From: an uncultured Bacteroides sp.
GTDB lineage: Bacteria > Bacteroidota > Bacteroidia > Bacteroidales > Bacteroidaceae
Assembly (NCBI GenBank): GCA_900551445.1
Contig: URWA01000009.1
Location: 39,032 to 103,031, forward strand
Length of the DNA: 64,000 bases
Direction of reading: 5' to 3'
Of this stretch, positions 37,303-46,898 are shown piece by piece. Within the stretch, counting starts at the first letter, position 1; every line of letters begins with the position of its first letter. The notes under the pieces were generated by a model, which was given only the letters and a program-made list of their open reading frames with translations, was not told the origin of the DNA and did no database searches. Position numbers and translations under genes: made by a program.

Positions 37303-40300
37303 TCAGGCCGGAAGCGTCACTTCCTCCAGCTCGTTGGCAAACACATACCAGAGGAATCCCCGGATGTGGGTGTAGCCCATTTGCGTGAGCAGATCCATGT
37401 AGTCCTGCACCTGTGCACGATAAGCCTCGTTCTTCTTTCCGAACTTGAAGTCCACCACGACCACCTGCCCGTCTTTCCGCATCACGCGGTCGGGGCGGCG
37501 CGTCTGCATCTGTCCCTCCTCGTCGGTGTACACAATGGCACATTCGTTGTAGAGTTCCCACGTGCCGTTGAACCAGTCCTTGGCAGCTGGATGCTGCAAA
37601 GCCCGTCGGGCCAGCGTTTCCACCTGCTTCATCTGTTTCTCCGATTCGAAGATACCCTCGAAGTTCAACCGTTCCAGGGCAGGCGACAGATCGTCCGCCT
37701 TTTCGATGTGGGCAAACACTTGGTGCAGCAGTTGTCCCTGACGGATGTACTGTCCGCGGCTGTCGTCTGCCTCATCCCCTTGGATAAAGTCGGCCGAACG
37801 GTTCGACTGCTTGAACTCGATGTGCGTTTCAATGCTTTCCATCTTCACGGGGACTCCCTCCTTGGGCGAGGAAAGCCGGTTGGATTTGTCCGCCTTCTTC
37901 TCGTCGTGAGCCGTGCAGAGCTCCCCGTATTCGCCCACCGCATCGTCTTCCGGGTCTTCCTGCGCAAGCGGCAGTTCCACCTCCTGCATCAGCGGCAGAC
38001 TGTCGTACAACAGTTCCGATACCGTACCTTTCTGACCCGCCTTCGCAAAAATAATCAGGTTCTTGCAGGCACGTGTAAACGCCACGTAAAGCAGGTTCAG
38101 GTTGTCCACCCACAGCTGCAACTTTTCCTCCAGGTAATCGTCGTGGTACACCGATTCCGCCATGGCACTCGAATAGTTCACCGGCACGATGTCCAGGCGG
38201 TTGAACGGCGGGATGTCCGTTTCCTTTCCCGTGCCCGCCACGCTGCACCATATCAGGTGGCTGTTCGTCTCGTTCTCCATCTTCCAGTCGCAGAACGGCA
38301 GCAGTACCGTGTGGTATTCCAAGCCCTTCGACTTGTGGATGGACAGGATACGGATGCCGTCGATTTCGCCCGAAGGAATGGTTTTCGTGTTCAGCTTCTC
38401 GTCCCAGAAACGGATGAAAGCCGTCAGTTCCGACGAGTTGTTCTGCATGTATTCCGTCACCGCATCATAGAACGCATAGAGATACGCATCCTGTTTCTCG
38501 ATGCGCTGCATGTCGAACAACACGAAGAGTTTCTCCAGCAACTCGTAAAGCGGCATGAAGCGGAGCGAGTCGGCCTGCAGCCGGAATTCTGCCGGCAGGT
38601 AATTCCTGGGGTCGTCGAGCAGCACCGTGTTGAGGCTGATGTCCTTTTGCCGCACTTCCTGCTGATAAGCCACTGCCAGACGCGCCAGCGCAATGCGGTC
38701 GTCGGGCGAAGACAGGTAACGCAGTCCGTCGATGAGCATGTTCACGGCCAGCGAAGCGTTCAGCTGGAAGGCCTCGTCCGAGACAATGCGGTAGGGGGTA
38801 TGTTCGTCGAAATAAGCCGCAATGTCGGGGATGCTCCGGTTCTTCCGCACCAGGATGGCCATTTCGTTGAGCTGGATACCCGCTGCCGTGAGCCGTTCCA
38901 CTTCCTCGGCCAGCTGTTGCAAGGTGGCCTCCACATAAGGTCGTTCCTTGGAATCCTGCAGGAAGGTCACCTTCACGAAGCCTTTCTCGTCTTTCTTGGC
39001 ACAACGTTGCCGCACGTCACTGTACGCCTGTTCCAGCTGCGTGCAAGGCATGCCTTGTTCCTCCTGATACCGTCGGTTCAGCGTCTGGCAGGCCGCCGTG
39101 AAAAACTCGTTGTTGAAGTGGATGATGCGCGCCTCGCTTCGCCAGTTCGTATCGAGCGTACATTCCTTGATGCGGAAACTCCGGTCGTTGCCCAGTCCCG
39201 CGAGGATTTTCCAGTCTCCGCTTCGCCAGCGGTAGATGCTCTGCTTGATGTCGCCCACAATCAGGCTGCCTTCCTTCTGCGCCAGACTTTCCTGCAAGAG
39301 CAGGTGGAAATTCTCCCACTGCATGCGCGAAGTATCCTGAAACTCGTCAATCATCACCGTGTCGATGGTGGTACCAATCTTTTCATAGACAAACGAAGCG
39401 TCGCCCTCCCGAATCAGGCTGTGGAGCAAGGCGTTGGTGTCCGACAGCAGGAAGCGGTTGTGCGCCTGATTCTGCAACCGCACCTCCTCGTCGATGTGCG
39501 CCAGCAGTCGCAGGTTGTTCAGGTAACGCAGCGAGAGGTCGCACGAGTTGAGCAGCAGGTTGTTCTGCGGACGTCGGTTTTCCGCTTCCTCCAGTAACGG
39601 TATCAGTTCCGAGGCCGCCAGCGAGCGGATTTCGTCGCGGTGGGAGGAAGTCTTCGTGGTCCAGTTCTCTTCACTTTCCAGACACTTCTCCACGGTCGCA
39701 TTGCGGATGTCGCCGCTCAGTTTCCCGTTGGCCAGTTTGTTGAAATAACTGCCGATGCCCCGCGAGCCGTTTTTCAAGTCCGCCGGCGTCAATCCGTGCA
39801 TTTCGAGCAGTCCCGTAAACTGGTCGCTGAACCCCTTCATGAACTCCAGCACCTCTTCGCGGATGTTTTTCAGTTCCTCCCGATACGCCGGGATGAACTT
39901 CGGGTCGGCCAGTTTCCGGCGCAGTCCTTCTCCTTTCTCGATATAGTTCTCGTCGAAAATGTTTTGTCCGAAACTCTTGATATCCTTCGATACATCCCAG
40001 CGCCGGTCGTTCGCAATCCGTTCCTCGATGTACTCCAGTAACCAGTAGAGCACCGGCGAGCGGCGGTCCAGTTTTTCAATCATGGCATCCACGGCATCGC
40101 TCAGCACCTCCGTATTGTTCAGTTCGATGGACAGATTGGCCCCCAGCTCCAGTTCACGTGCCAGGTTGCGCATCACCGACTGAAAAAACGAGTCGATGGT
40201 TTCGATGCGGAAACGGCTGTAGTCATGAATCATGTGTCGCAAGGCTTCGCGTGCTGCCTCCCGGATTTCCCCGACCGACTTGTCCGAGGTCTTCTGGATT

Positions 40301-40530
40301 TCCTTCAGGTAACCGTCCGACCCCTTGTCGGCCGTGGCAATGCCATACAGCTGTTCCAAGATGCGCTCCTTCATTTCCGCCGTGGCCTTGTTGGTGAATG
40401 TCACCGCCAGAATCCTCCGGTACGCATACGGGTCTTCAATCAGTTGTCTTATATAATGTACCGCCAGTGTAAAGGTCTTGCCGGAACCGGCAGACGCCTT
40501 GTAGACTAAAAGCTGGGGATGCTGTTCCAT
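37303..40530 (-). CDS. AddA-like UvrD-family helicase-nuclease
   Basis: A protein of about 1075 residues started at 40530 (MEQHPQLLVYKASAGSGKTF). A longer frame reaches 40641 but adds an unconserved stretch. Walker A is ASAGSGKT, motif Ia is AVTFTNKAT, motif II is TVMIDEFQDTS, and later helicase motifs include LSIHKSKGLEY and LYVAFTRA. The C-terminal nuclease shows VVVDFKFGKK and QVQDYMDLL. The pattern is that of AddA/RecB-type helicases in recombinational repair. CRISPR adaptation in other systems can use DNA fragments made by such enzymes, but no link is shown here. Confidence 0.92.
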   Translation of the reverse strand: MEQHPQLLVYKASAGSGKTFTLAVHYIRQLIEDPYAYRRILAVTFTNKATAEMKERILEQLYGIATADKGSDGYLKEIQKTSDKSVGEIREAAREALRHMIHDYSRFRIETIDSFFQSVMRNLARELELGANLSIELNNTEVLSDAVDAMIEKLDRRSPVLYWLLEYIEERIANDRRWDVSKDIKSFGQNIFDENYIEKGEGLRRKLADPKFIPAYREELKNIREEVLEFMKGFSDQFTGLLEMHGLTPADLKNGSRGIGSYFNKLANGKLSGDIRNATVEKCLESEENWTTKTSSHRDEIRSLAASELIPLLEEAENRRPQNNLLLNSCDLSLRYLNNLRLLAHIDEEVRLQNQAHNRFLLSDTNALLHSLIREGDASFVYEKIGTTIDTVMIDEFQDTSRMQWENFHLLLQESLAQKEGSLIVGDIKQSIYRWRSGDWKILAGLGNDRSFRIKECTLDTNWRSEARIIHFNNEFFTAACQTLNRRYQEEQGMPCTQLEQAYSDVRQRCAKKDEKGFVKVTFLQDSKERPYVEATLQQLAEEVERLTAAGIQLNEMAILVRKNRSIPDIAAYFDEHTPYRIVSDEAFQLNASLAVNMLIDGLRYLSSPDDRIALARLAVAYQQEVRQKDISLNTVLLDDPRNYLPAEFRLQADSLRFMPLYELLEKLFVLFDMQRIEKQDAYLYAFYDAVTEYMQNNSSELTAFIRFWDEKLNTKTIPSGEIDGIRILSIHKSKGLEYHTVLLPFCDWKMENETNSHLIWCSVAGTGKETDIPPFNRLDIVPVNYSSAMAESVYHDDYLEEKLQLWVDNLNLLYVAFTRACKNLIIFAKAGQKGTVSELLYDSLPLMQEVELPLAQEDPEDDAVGEYGELCTAHDEKKADKSNRLSSPKEGVPVKMESIETHIEFKQSNRSADFIQGDEADDSRGQYIRQGQLLHQVFAHIEKADDLSPALERLNFEGIFESEKQMKQVETLARRALQHPAAKDWFNGTWELYNECAIVYTDEEGQMQTRRPDRVMRKDGQVVVVDFKFGKKNEAYRAQVQDYMDLLTQMGYTHIRGFLWYVFANELEEVTLPA

Positions 40531-40659
40531 GTGTGATGTCGTTTTAAGTTTTTTGTCAGACAAACTTACGGATTTTTCGCGGAAAAACCACGGAAAATGC
40601 TCGATAACTATTAAGAGGAAGAGGAGGGAAGACAAGGGCAATAAGCCGGAAACCGCTTG

Positions 40660-40769
40660 TGCCTCTTTATGTTTCCCACGGCGGAAACGTAGGTTTCCCG
40701 TATGGAGAATGTACGGCTCCGCATCGGGAAACGTACGTCCTGCGCATGGGAAACGTAGAACACTTCAGG
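40660..40769. repeat. Tandem 22-bp-period repeat cluster 3
   Basis: Units at 40682-40703, 40704-40725, 40726-40747 and 40748-40769 (last one decaying) have the core GGGAAACGTACG followed by a variable half such as TTTCCCGTAT or TCCTGCGCAT. A leading half unit, GTTTCCCACGG, lies at 40671-40681. The exact 22-bp period is the same as in the two other clusters, although the sequence differs. It lies between the divergent AddA-like gene and the tRNA. Confidence 0.75.
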
Positions 40770-40819
40770 GCCTTTTCTTCTTAATCTACCAACGTTTTTT
40801 AGATAAAACGCCGGAATAA

Positions 40820-40851
40820 TTTGTATAATTCAAAATAAAAGCATACCTTTG
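40820..40851 (+). promoter_or_regulatory. tRNA-Arg promoter
   Basis: TTTG (40820-40823), 20 bp, then TACCTTTG (40844-40851) is a full match to the Bacteroides promoter. It lies 16 bp before the tRNA. Confidence 0.8.
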
Positions 40852-40867
40852 CGCCGCAATTAAGGAT

Positions 40868-40941
<74 letters not shown>

Positions 40942-40942
40942 C

Positions 40943-40995
40943 AGAAAAGAGGAAATCAAACGGTGAAATACCATTGGTTTCCTCTTTTCTTTTTT
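40943..40995 (+). terminator. tRNA terminator
   Basis: A perfect 13-bp stem AGAAAAGAGGAAA (40943-40955) with TTTCCTCTTTTCT (40978-40990) is followed by five Ts, directly after the tRNA. Confidence 0.92.
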
Positions 40996-41055
40996 AGCAA
41001 CAGTTGCGATTGTTCCGACATTCTCAACTATTACTTCCACAGTTTTCATATCATA

Positions 41056-41463
41056 TCAAACCCCCAGCACTATATTGGCATCAATATTTAGTTTTTGACT
41101 GATTTCACGAGCGACCTTCAATGTCGGTTCACATTTACCAGACATATAATCACTCAAACGTGAAGGGCTGACACCTATCAATTTGGCCAGAGCTTTTTGG
41201 TTAAGTCCCATTTCATACATACGGAGTTTGAGCACATCCACCAGTGAAGGTTCCCCCAGTGCGAAATGTGCCTCTGAATAGTCAGCAACAAGGTTAGAAA
41301 GTAATTCCAACTCTATGCTATTAGGATCATCGAGAGGGGTTTCATCTGTAACCAGTGGAAGTAACTCTTCAACCCTTTTTACAGCCCAGTCGTATTGAGC
41401 TTTTCTTGACGATGGTTGTCCATTCCTGTAAGGCCACCTTTGCATCAGGATGCGTTTCTGCAT
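41056..41463 (-). CDS. higA: HigA-like antitoxin with a rearranged N-terminus
   Basis: A 135-residue XRE-type protein. From about residue 22 onward (AQYDWAVKRVEELLPLVTDE) it matches HigA antitoxins, with a helix-turn-helix LNQKALAKLIGVSPSRLSDY near residues 90-110. The first about 20 residues (MQKRILMQRWPYRNGQ) are not HigA: they are the HigB toxin coding sequence read in another frame, caused by a deletion that joined the two genes. HigA normally neutralises HigB and represses the operon. The DNA-binding part remains intact, so it may still act as a repressor. The actual start codon is uncertain. Confidence 0.8.
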   Translation of the reverse strand: MQKRILMQRWPYRNGQPSSRKAQYDWAVKRVEELLPLVTDETPLDDPNSIELELLSNLVADYSEAHFALGEPSLVDVLKLRMYEMGLNQKALAKLIGVSPSRLSDYMSGKCEPTLKVAREISQKLNIDANIVLGV

Positions 41464-41497
41464 ATTCCTTTAGGGCTTGTTCTGTAAATATTCTCAT
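41369..41497 (-). pseudogene. higB: HigB toxin remnant (N-terminal fragment)
   Basis: From an ATG at 41497 the minus strand reads MRIFTEQALKEYAETHPDA and continues to QEWTTIVKKS. This is the N-terminus of HigB-type ribosome-dependent mRNA interferases. After about residue 33 the frame runs into the HigA coding region and stops at 42 residues (the normal length is about 100). The catalytic C-terminal part is missing, so the toxin must be inactive. Confidence 0.75.
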
Positions 41498-41726
41498 GAG
41501 ATTCACTCAATTATCATATTGCAAAGTTAAGAATATGATTCCGTTTTCCAAAATTAAATTCTATTATTTGTAATTTCAACTACCCGCTTCTTGCTCTACT
41601 GGAGAACTTCTCCACGTTGTTCAAAAGCATGAGAATAGGGAAGCGCACTCGGCTGATTTCGGCTCGGTAGGCCTGGCCGGACTGCCTTTAAAGAAAATGA
41701 CTTAAGAAAAATTTTTGTCCGAAGGC

Positions 41727-41755
41727 TTGTAGTTTATAAAAAATGCATATCTTTG
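41727..41755 (+). promoter_or_regulatory. Probable promoter of the SusC/SusD locus
   Basis: TTG (41727-41729), 18 bp, then TATCTTTG (41748-41755) fits the Bacteroides promoter form. The start would be near 41762, giving a leader of about 385 nt before SusC. Confidence 0.5.
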
Positions 41756-41761
41756 CAGCCC

Positions 41762-42145
41762 GATAAAACCGGAAATTTTATTTTTACAGACACAAACCAC
41801 GCAAGCTTAAGCTAAACTATTGAGAAAAATCATTTCGGAGGCTACATTGAGATAAGCCTGTATCAACGTTATTTAAGAGGATAGAGAAAGAGTGCTTCTT
41901 TAATCGGAGAAGCCGCCCGACAAACATGACAGATGCCGACCGATACCGCTTTCGCTGTAGAGGTAAGCACCTGTACAGACTTGTCACACCCGTTTTGTAG
42001 CAAAAACAAACTAGAATTTTAACTGGTTCTGAATTGCTGGCCAATGTCCGCATTGTCTTGCCTGGAGATAGTGCGCCTTGGCGGCTGCCGTGAACCCTAA
42101 AAATGTGATAACTATTTTAATGTCCAACTAAATCTTAAATCATCT
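41762..42145 (+). other. Long, hairpin-rich leader upstream of SusC; no gene recognised
   Basis: The gap between the HigBA remnant and SusC has no convincing protein gene. Several short hairpins can be drawn: CTTCT/AGAAG (around 41895-41912), AGGT/ACCT (41961-41972), TTTTG/CAAAA (41993-42005) and CAATG/CATTG (42041-42054). It could be a regulatory leader or an unrecognised small RNA. It does not match any riboswitch that I know. Confidence 0.4.
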
Positions 42146-45100
42146 ATGAAAATAGAAAGAGCTACTCAACTGCTATTTCTTTTGCTGATAAGTCAGGGAG
42201 GAAATGCAGCGTATGCCAGTTTGCCGAGAGGGGCCGGTGAGCCTTCCGTGCAAGTATCGGCGCAAACAAACAAAATCACAGTCAGTGGAACCGTCGTAGA
42301 CGCGAATGGAGAACCTCTGGTGGGGGTAAGCGTACTGGAAAAGGCAACCAGCAACGGTACGATTACCGACATGGATGGAAACTTTACCTTGTCGGTGGCC
42401 GAAGGTGCCATGTTGGAAATTTCTTACGTAGGTTATAAAAGCCTGACGGTTTCATCGAAGGAGGCACTGGGCGTGCTGGTCATGAAGGAAGATTCGGAAC
42501 TGCTGGACGAGGTCGTGGTGACCGCTTTGGGTATCAAGCGTTCCCAGAAAGCCTTGAGCTATAACGTGCAGGAAGTGAAGAACGACGTACTGACAAAGGT
42601 GAAGGACGCCAACTTCGTGAACAGCCTGAACGGAAAGGTGGCTGGTGTGAATATCCAGCGCAGCGCTTCGGGTGTAGGTGGAGGTACGCGCGTGGTGATG
42701 CGTGGTAACAAGTCCATCAGCGGAGACAACAACGTGTTGTATGTGATAGACGGTGTGCCGATGGGCAACCAGGCCGACCGTTCGGGCGACGGTACGGGTT
42801 TCGGCTCGGGACGTACGTCGGGTGAAGGTATTGCCAGCTTCAACCCCGAAGACATTGAGAGCCTGTCGGTGCTGACCGGTCCTTCGGCTGCCGCCCTCTA
42901 CGGAGCCAGTGCGGCCAATGGAGTCATTCTGATTACCACCAAGAAAGGAGCCGCCGGAAAGGTGAATGTCAATGTGTCTTCTTCGGCTGAGTTCTCGAAA
43001 GCCTTTGTGCTGCCGAGATTCCAGAACACGTATGGCAATGTGAGCGGGGAAGCCGCTTCCTGGGGTGAGAAACTGGCGGTGCCTTCTTCTTACAATCCGG
43101 CCGATTTCTTCAATACCGGAACCACCTTTACCAACTCGTTCAACCTGTCGGTGGGCAACGACAAGAACCAGACCTATGTGTCGGGTTCGGCAGTCAACGC
43201 GAAGGGTATCGTACCGAACAACAAATACCATCGTTACAATGCCATGGTGCGGAACACCACCAAGTTCTTCAACGACAAGCTGACCATGGACGTGTCTGCC
43301 AGCTATGTGCGTGAATACGCCAACAACATGCTGTCTTACGGTACTTATTTCAATCCGATTCTGGGTGCGTATCTGTATCCGCGCGGAGAGGATTTCAGCA
43401 AGGAGAAATATTTTGAGCGTTACGATGCGGAGTTGGGCTACAACGTGCAGTCGTGGGCACCGGGCGATTTCGGTATGGCGGTGCAGAATCCCTACTGGGT
43501 GGCTTACCGCAATATCCGTCCGGAAGTGAAAGACCGCTACATGCTTTATGCTTCGTTGAAATACGATATTACGGATTACCTGAACGTGACTGCCCGCGGC
43601 CGTCTGGACAACACCTATACCGAAAGAGAAGACAAGCGTTACGCTTCTACTCACGGTACGTTTGCCAAGCCTTTGGGACGTTATATCTATTCCAGTGAAA
43701 CTTTCCGTCAGAAGTATGCCGACGTGATGGCCAACCTGTCCAAGCCTTTTGCCAACGATTTCTTTGCCAATGTCAACGTAGGTGCTTCGTATGAGGAATA
43801 CGATACGAAGGGAAGAGGCTACGGCGGACAGCTGCTGCTCATCCCCAACAAGTTTGCCTATGACAACATCGACCCTTCTACCGGAGTGCCCTCACAGACG
43901 GGAGGAGACAGCCGGAAGATGAACATCGGTGTGTTCGGTTCGGCAGAAATCTCCTGGAAGTCGGCCGTGTACCTCACCCTGACCGGACGTGCCGACAAAC
44001 CTTCTCAGCTGGTCAACAGCAAGTCACCGTGGATTTTCTATCCGTCGGTCGGCGTGTCAGCCATCGTGACGGACCTGTTGTCGGACAACCTGCGTCAGTC
44101 TATCTCTCCGGTACTGGGCTTTCTGAAAGTACGCGCTTCTTATACTGAAGTAGGTTCTCCGATTCCTTACACCGGACTGACTCCCGGAACGATTACGCAC
44201 TCCATCGAAGGAGGGGTTATCAAACCGTTCAAATACTATCCGCTTCCGGAACTGAAACCCGAAAGAACCCGCTCGTATGAAATCGGTATCGACTCCAAGT
44301 GGTTGAACAACACCGTATCGTTGGGAGTGACCTTGTACAAGTCGAACACCTACGACCAGTTGTTGCAGGCCAAACTGTCGGAAACTTCGGGCTATGACTA
44401 CATGTTCGTACAGGCCGGTAACGTGGAAAACCGCGGTATCGAGTTGACCTTGGGCTACGACCAGACATTCGGTGACTTCTCTTACAGCACCTCACTGACG
44501 GCCACGGCCAACCGCAACAAGATTATCGAACTGGCTTCGGACGTGAAGAATCCGGTGACCGGAGAAACCCTTGACCTGAGCGACATCAAGGTGGGACGTT
44601 TCCGCTTGCGCGAAGGAGGAGAAATCGGTACCATCTATGCCGAAGAACGTCTGAAACGCGACCAGGACGGCTATATCGTGTACAATGAAGGGCAGACCAT
44701 TACCACCGAATCGACCGAGCCTTACAAGCTGGGAAGCGTCAACGCCAAGTGGAACCTGGGCTGGAGAAACGGCTTCTCTTACAAGGGCTTCAACCTGAAC
44801 TTCCTGGTGACAGCCCGTCTGGGAGGTATCGTCATCTCGAAGACACAGGCCGTGCTCGACCAGTTCGGCGTATCGCAGGCTTCGGCAGATGCCCGTGATG
44901 CCGGAAAGGTGATGGTGGGCAACGTGCCGGTACAACCGAAAGACTATTACGAGTCCATCGTCAACTTGGATGCCTACAATGTGTATTCGGCAACGAATGT
45001 CCGTCTTCAGGAAGCCAGTCTGGGCTATACGTTCCCCAATTCCTGGTTCAAGGGCACCTCGTTCCACAATGTCAGCCTTTCCGTTTACGGCACGAACCTT

Positions 45101-45232
45101 TGGATGATTTACAACAAGGCTCCGTTCGACCCGGAACTGACAGCTGCCACCGGTACGTTCGGACAGGGATATGACTATTTCATGCTGCCCAGCCAGCGGA
45201 CTTATGGAGTGAGCCTTAAATTTGGATTCTAA
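42146..45232 (+). CDS. SusC/RagA-family TonB-dependent glycan transporter
   Basis: A 1028-residue outer-membrane protein. After a signal segment (LLFLLLISQGGNAAYA) comes the carboxypeptidase-D-like domain (VSGTVVDANGEPLVGVSVLE), then the plug (around GVNIQRSASGVGGGTRVVMR and VLTGPSAAALYGASAANG) and a 22-strand barrel ending in an aromatic residue (SLKFGF). There is no N-terminal STN domain, so it is not linked to an anti-sigma factor. It imports oligosaccharides together with the SusD-like lipoprotein encoded 24 bp downstream. The GH18 enzyme in the locus suggests an N-glycan or chitin-like substrate. Confidence 0.95.
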   Translation: MKIERATQLLFLLLISQGGNAAYASLPRGAGEPSVQVSAQTNKITVSGTVVDANGEPLVGVSVLEKATSNGTITDMDGNFTLSVAEGAMLEISYVGYKSLTVSSKEALGVLVMKEDSELLDEVVVTALGIKRSQKALSYNVQEVKNDVLTKVKDANFVNSLNGKVAGVNIQRSASGVGGGTRVVMRGNKSISGDNNVLYVIDGVPMGNQADRSGDGTGFGSGRTSGEGIASFNPEDIESLSVLTGPSAAALYGASAANGVILITTKKGAAGKVNVNVSSSAEFSKAFVLPRFQNTYGNVSGEAASWGEKLAVPSSYNPADFFNTGTTFTNSFNLSVGNDKNQTYVSGSAVNAKGIVPNNKYHRYNAMVRNTTKFFNDKLTMDVSASYVREYANNMLSYGTYFNPILGAYLYPRGEDFSKEKYFERYDAELGYNVQSWAPGDFGMAVQNPYWVAYRNIRPEVKDRYMLYASLKYDITDYLNVTARGRLDNTYTEREDKRYASTHGTFAKPLGRYIYSSETFRQKYADVMANLSKPFANDFFANVNVGASYEEYDTKGRGYGGQLLLIPNKFAYDNIDPSTGVPSQTGGDSRKMNIGVFGSAEISWKSAVYLTLTGRADKPSQLVNSKSPWIFYPSVGVSAIVTDLLSDNLRQSISPVLGFLKVRASYTEVGSPIPYTGLTPGTITHSIEGGVIKPFKYYPLPELKPERTRSYEIGIDSKWLNNTVSLGVTLYKSNTYDQLLQAKLSETSGYDYMFVQAGNVENRGIELTLGYDQTFGDFSYSTSLTATANRNKIIELASDVKNPVTGETLDLSDIKVGRFRLREGGEIGTIYAEERLKRDQDGYIVYNEGQTITTESTEPYKLGSVNAKWNLGWRNGFSYKGFNLNFLVTARLGGIVISKTQAVLDQFGVSQASADARDAGKVMVGNVPVQPKDYYESIVNLDAYNVYSATNVRLQEASLGYTFPNSWFKGTSFHNVSLSVYGTNLWMIYNKAPFDPELTAATGTFGQGYDYFMLPSQRTYGVSLKFGF

Positions 45233-45256
45233 CAACTCAAGAAAAACCGAAACAAT

Positions 45257-46864
45257 ATGAAGATAAGAAAATATTTGATACCCGCATTATCTGTATTGGC
45301 ACTGGCTTCTTGCAACTATGAGAAGATCAATACAAATATCTACGGGGTGACAGAAGAAGAAATGAAACAGGGCGGACTGCTGTACGGAGCTCCTTTTCTG
45401 GATATGCAGAAACTGGTGATTCCCATCGGTTCTCCCACGGAGTCGACCGGACCGGGTAACGACCTGGCCAACACGGATATCATGTCGGCCGGAAACTACA
45501 TCGGCTACTGGGGCATGAACAACAACTGGAACTTCAACACAGAGGCCACCTGGAACTTCACGGATGGCCGTATGAGTTACGCCTACCAGAACTTCTATTC
45601 GAAACTGTTCCGTGCGTGGAACGACATTTACAAGCACACGAAAGACTCCGAGGAGCCGGCCGACAAGGAAGTGCAGGCTGTGGCCAACATCGTCAAGGTG
45701 ATGGGCTGGCTCCGTGCTACTGACGTGTTCGGACCGATTGTGTACACCAATGCCGGCAACGGAGACATTGCCCCCAAGCTGGACGCTCAGGACAAAGTGT
45801 ACAAGGCCATGCTGGCCGACCTGAAGGAAGCCTCTCAAGTGTTGGGCGGTACGGCCACAAAGGTGCTTTCGGCTTACGACGTGATTTATGGCGGTAATCC
45901 GCAGAACTGGACCCGTCTGGCCAATTCACTGATGCTGCGTATGGCAGTACGTGTCCACTTCAAGGACATGGAGCTGGCAAAGGAATATGTGACGTATGCC
46001 TTGGACCCTTCACATGGAGGCGTCATTGAGAGCATGGCACAGGAAGCCAAGATTCAGAGTACCGACAAGCTGCCGCTGATGAATTCCATGCTGCCTACGG
46101 TGGAAGATTACGGAGAATGTCGTATGGGAGCCACCATCTGGGCCTACATGCAAGGCTATAAAGACCCTCGCTTGGCAGTCAATTTTGTGGCTGGGTCGTA
46201 TGGTCTCCAGGCACTGCCTCCTACTAATAACAAGCCTCTCAGTACTTTTGCAAAAGCAGGTGCGGCAAAACCTAAAGTAGACGCTTCATCGCCTTTGTTC
46301 TGGTTACGTGCATCGGAAGTTTCTTTCCTGAAAGCGGAAGCGGCACTTTATCAGCTTACGTCCGGCAATCCGAAAGAACTGTACGAAGAAGGCGTGACCA
46401 AGTCGTTCGAAGAAAACGGCGTGAGCGGAGTCGCTTCTTACTTGCAGAGTACCCAGCTGCCGTCGGACGTTAAAGCCAATTCTCTGCGTTACAATTACCA
46501 GTATTCTTGTGTGCTTTCTACAGGCAACGTATCTCCGAAATGGAACGATGCAGACACAGAAGAGGTGAAGTTGCAGAAAATCATCACACAGAAGTATCTG
46601 GCACTTTATCCCAATGCCGTAGAAGCATGGACGGAATACCGTCGCACGGGTTATCCATATCTGCTAAAACCTGCTCATGACAAGGCCTATGCAAGTATCG
46701 GTGCGCCGGAAGATGCCCTTACACCCGAACGTTTCCGCTTTGCTCCGGCAGAATACGGTACGAACCCCAACATGTCGGAAGTGCCTACCCTGCTGGGGGG
46801 AGACGACCAGGGAGCGACCAAACTGTGGTGGGTGCGCGACAACCGTCCTAAACAACCGAAATAA
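45257..46864 (+). CDS. SusD/RagB-family nutrient-binding lipoprotein
   Basis: A 535-residue surface lipoprotein (lipobox ALASC). It has the TPR-like helices of SusD proteins, including YQNFYSKLFRAWNDIYKH, NWTRLANSLMLRMAVRVHF and the C-terminal WTEYRRTGYPYL. The pattern fits the SusD-like_2 subgroup (PF12771) more than classic SusD, judged from memory. It forms the lid of the SusC channel and binds the glycan. It is followed 34 bp later by the GH18 gene. Confidence 0.92.
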   Translation: MKIRKYLIPALSVLALASCNYEKINTNIYGVTEEEMKQGGLLYGAPFLDMQKLVIPIGSPTESTGPGNDLANTDIMSAGNYIGYWGMNNNWNFNTEATWNFTDGRMSYAYQNFYSKLFRAWNDIYKHTKDSEEPADKEVQAVANIVKVMGWLRATDVFGPIVYTNAGNGDIAPKLDAQDKVYKAMLADLKEASQVLGGTATKVLSAYDVIYGGNPQNWTRLANSLMLRMAVRVHFKDMELAKEYVTYALDPSHGGVIESMAQEAKIQSTDKLPLMNSMLPTVEDYGECRMGATIWAYMQGYKDPRLAVNFVAGSYGLQALPPTNNKPLSTFAKAGAAKPKVDASSPLFWLRASEVSFLKAEAALYQLTSGNPKELYEEGVTKSFEENGVSGVASYLQSTQLPSDVKANSLRYNYQYSCVLSTGNVSPKWNDADTEEVKLQKIITQKYLALYPNAVEAWTEYRRTGYPYLLKPAHDKAYASIGAPEDALTPERFRFAPAEYGTNPNMSEVPTLLGGDDQGATKLWWVRDNRPKQPK

Positions 46865-46898
46865 AGATTACTGCTAAAATGTTTAAACACACCAAAAG

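Noticed and set aside
40531..40641. A 37-residue extension of the AddA-like protein
   Set aside because: The helicase motif starts right after the ATG at 40530. The extra part is hydrophobic, unconserved in pattern and reaches into the region next to repeat cluster 3.
41817..42053. A 78-codon minus-strand frame in the SusC leader
   Set aside because: It is rich in Cys, Arg and Ser without domain structure, and the region shows hairpins that explain it better as untranslated sequence.
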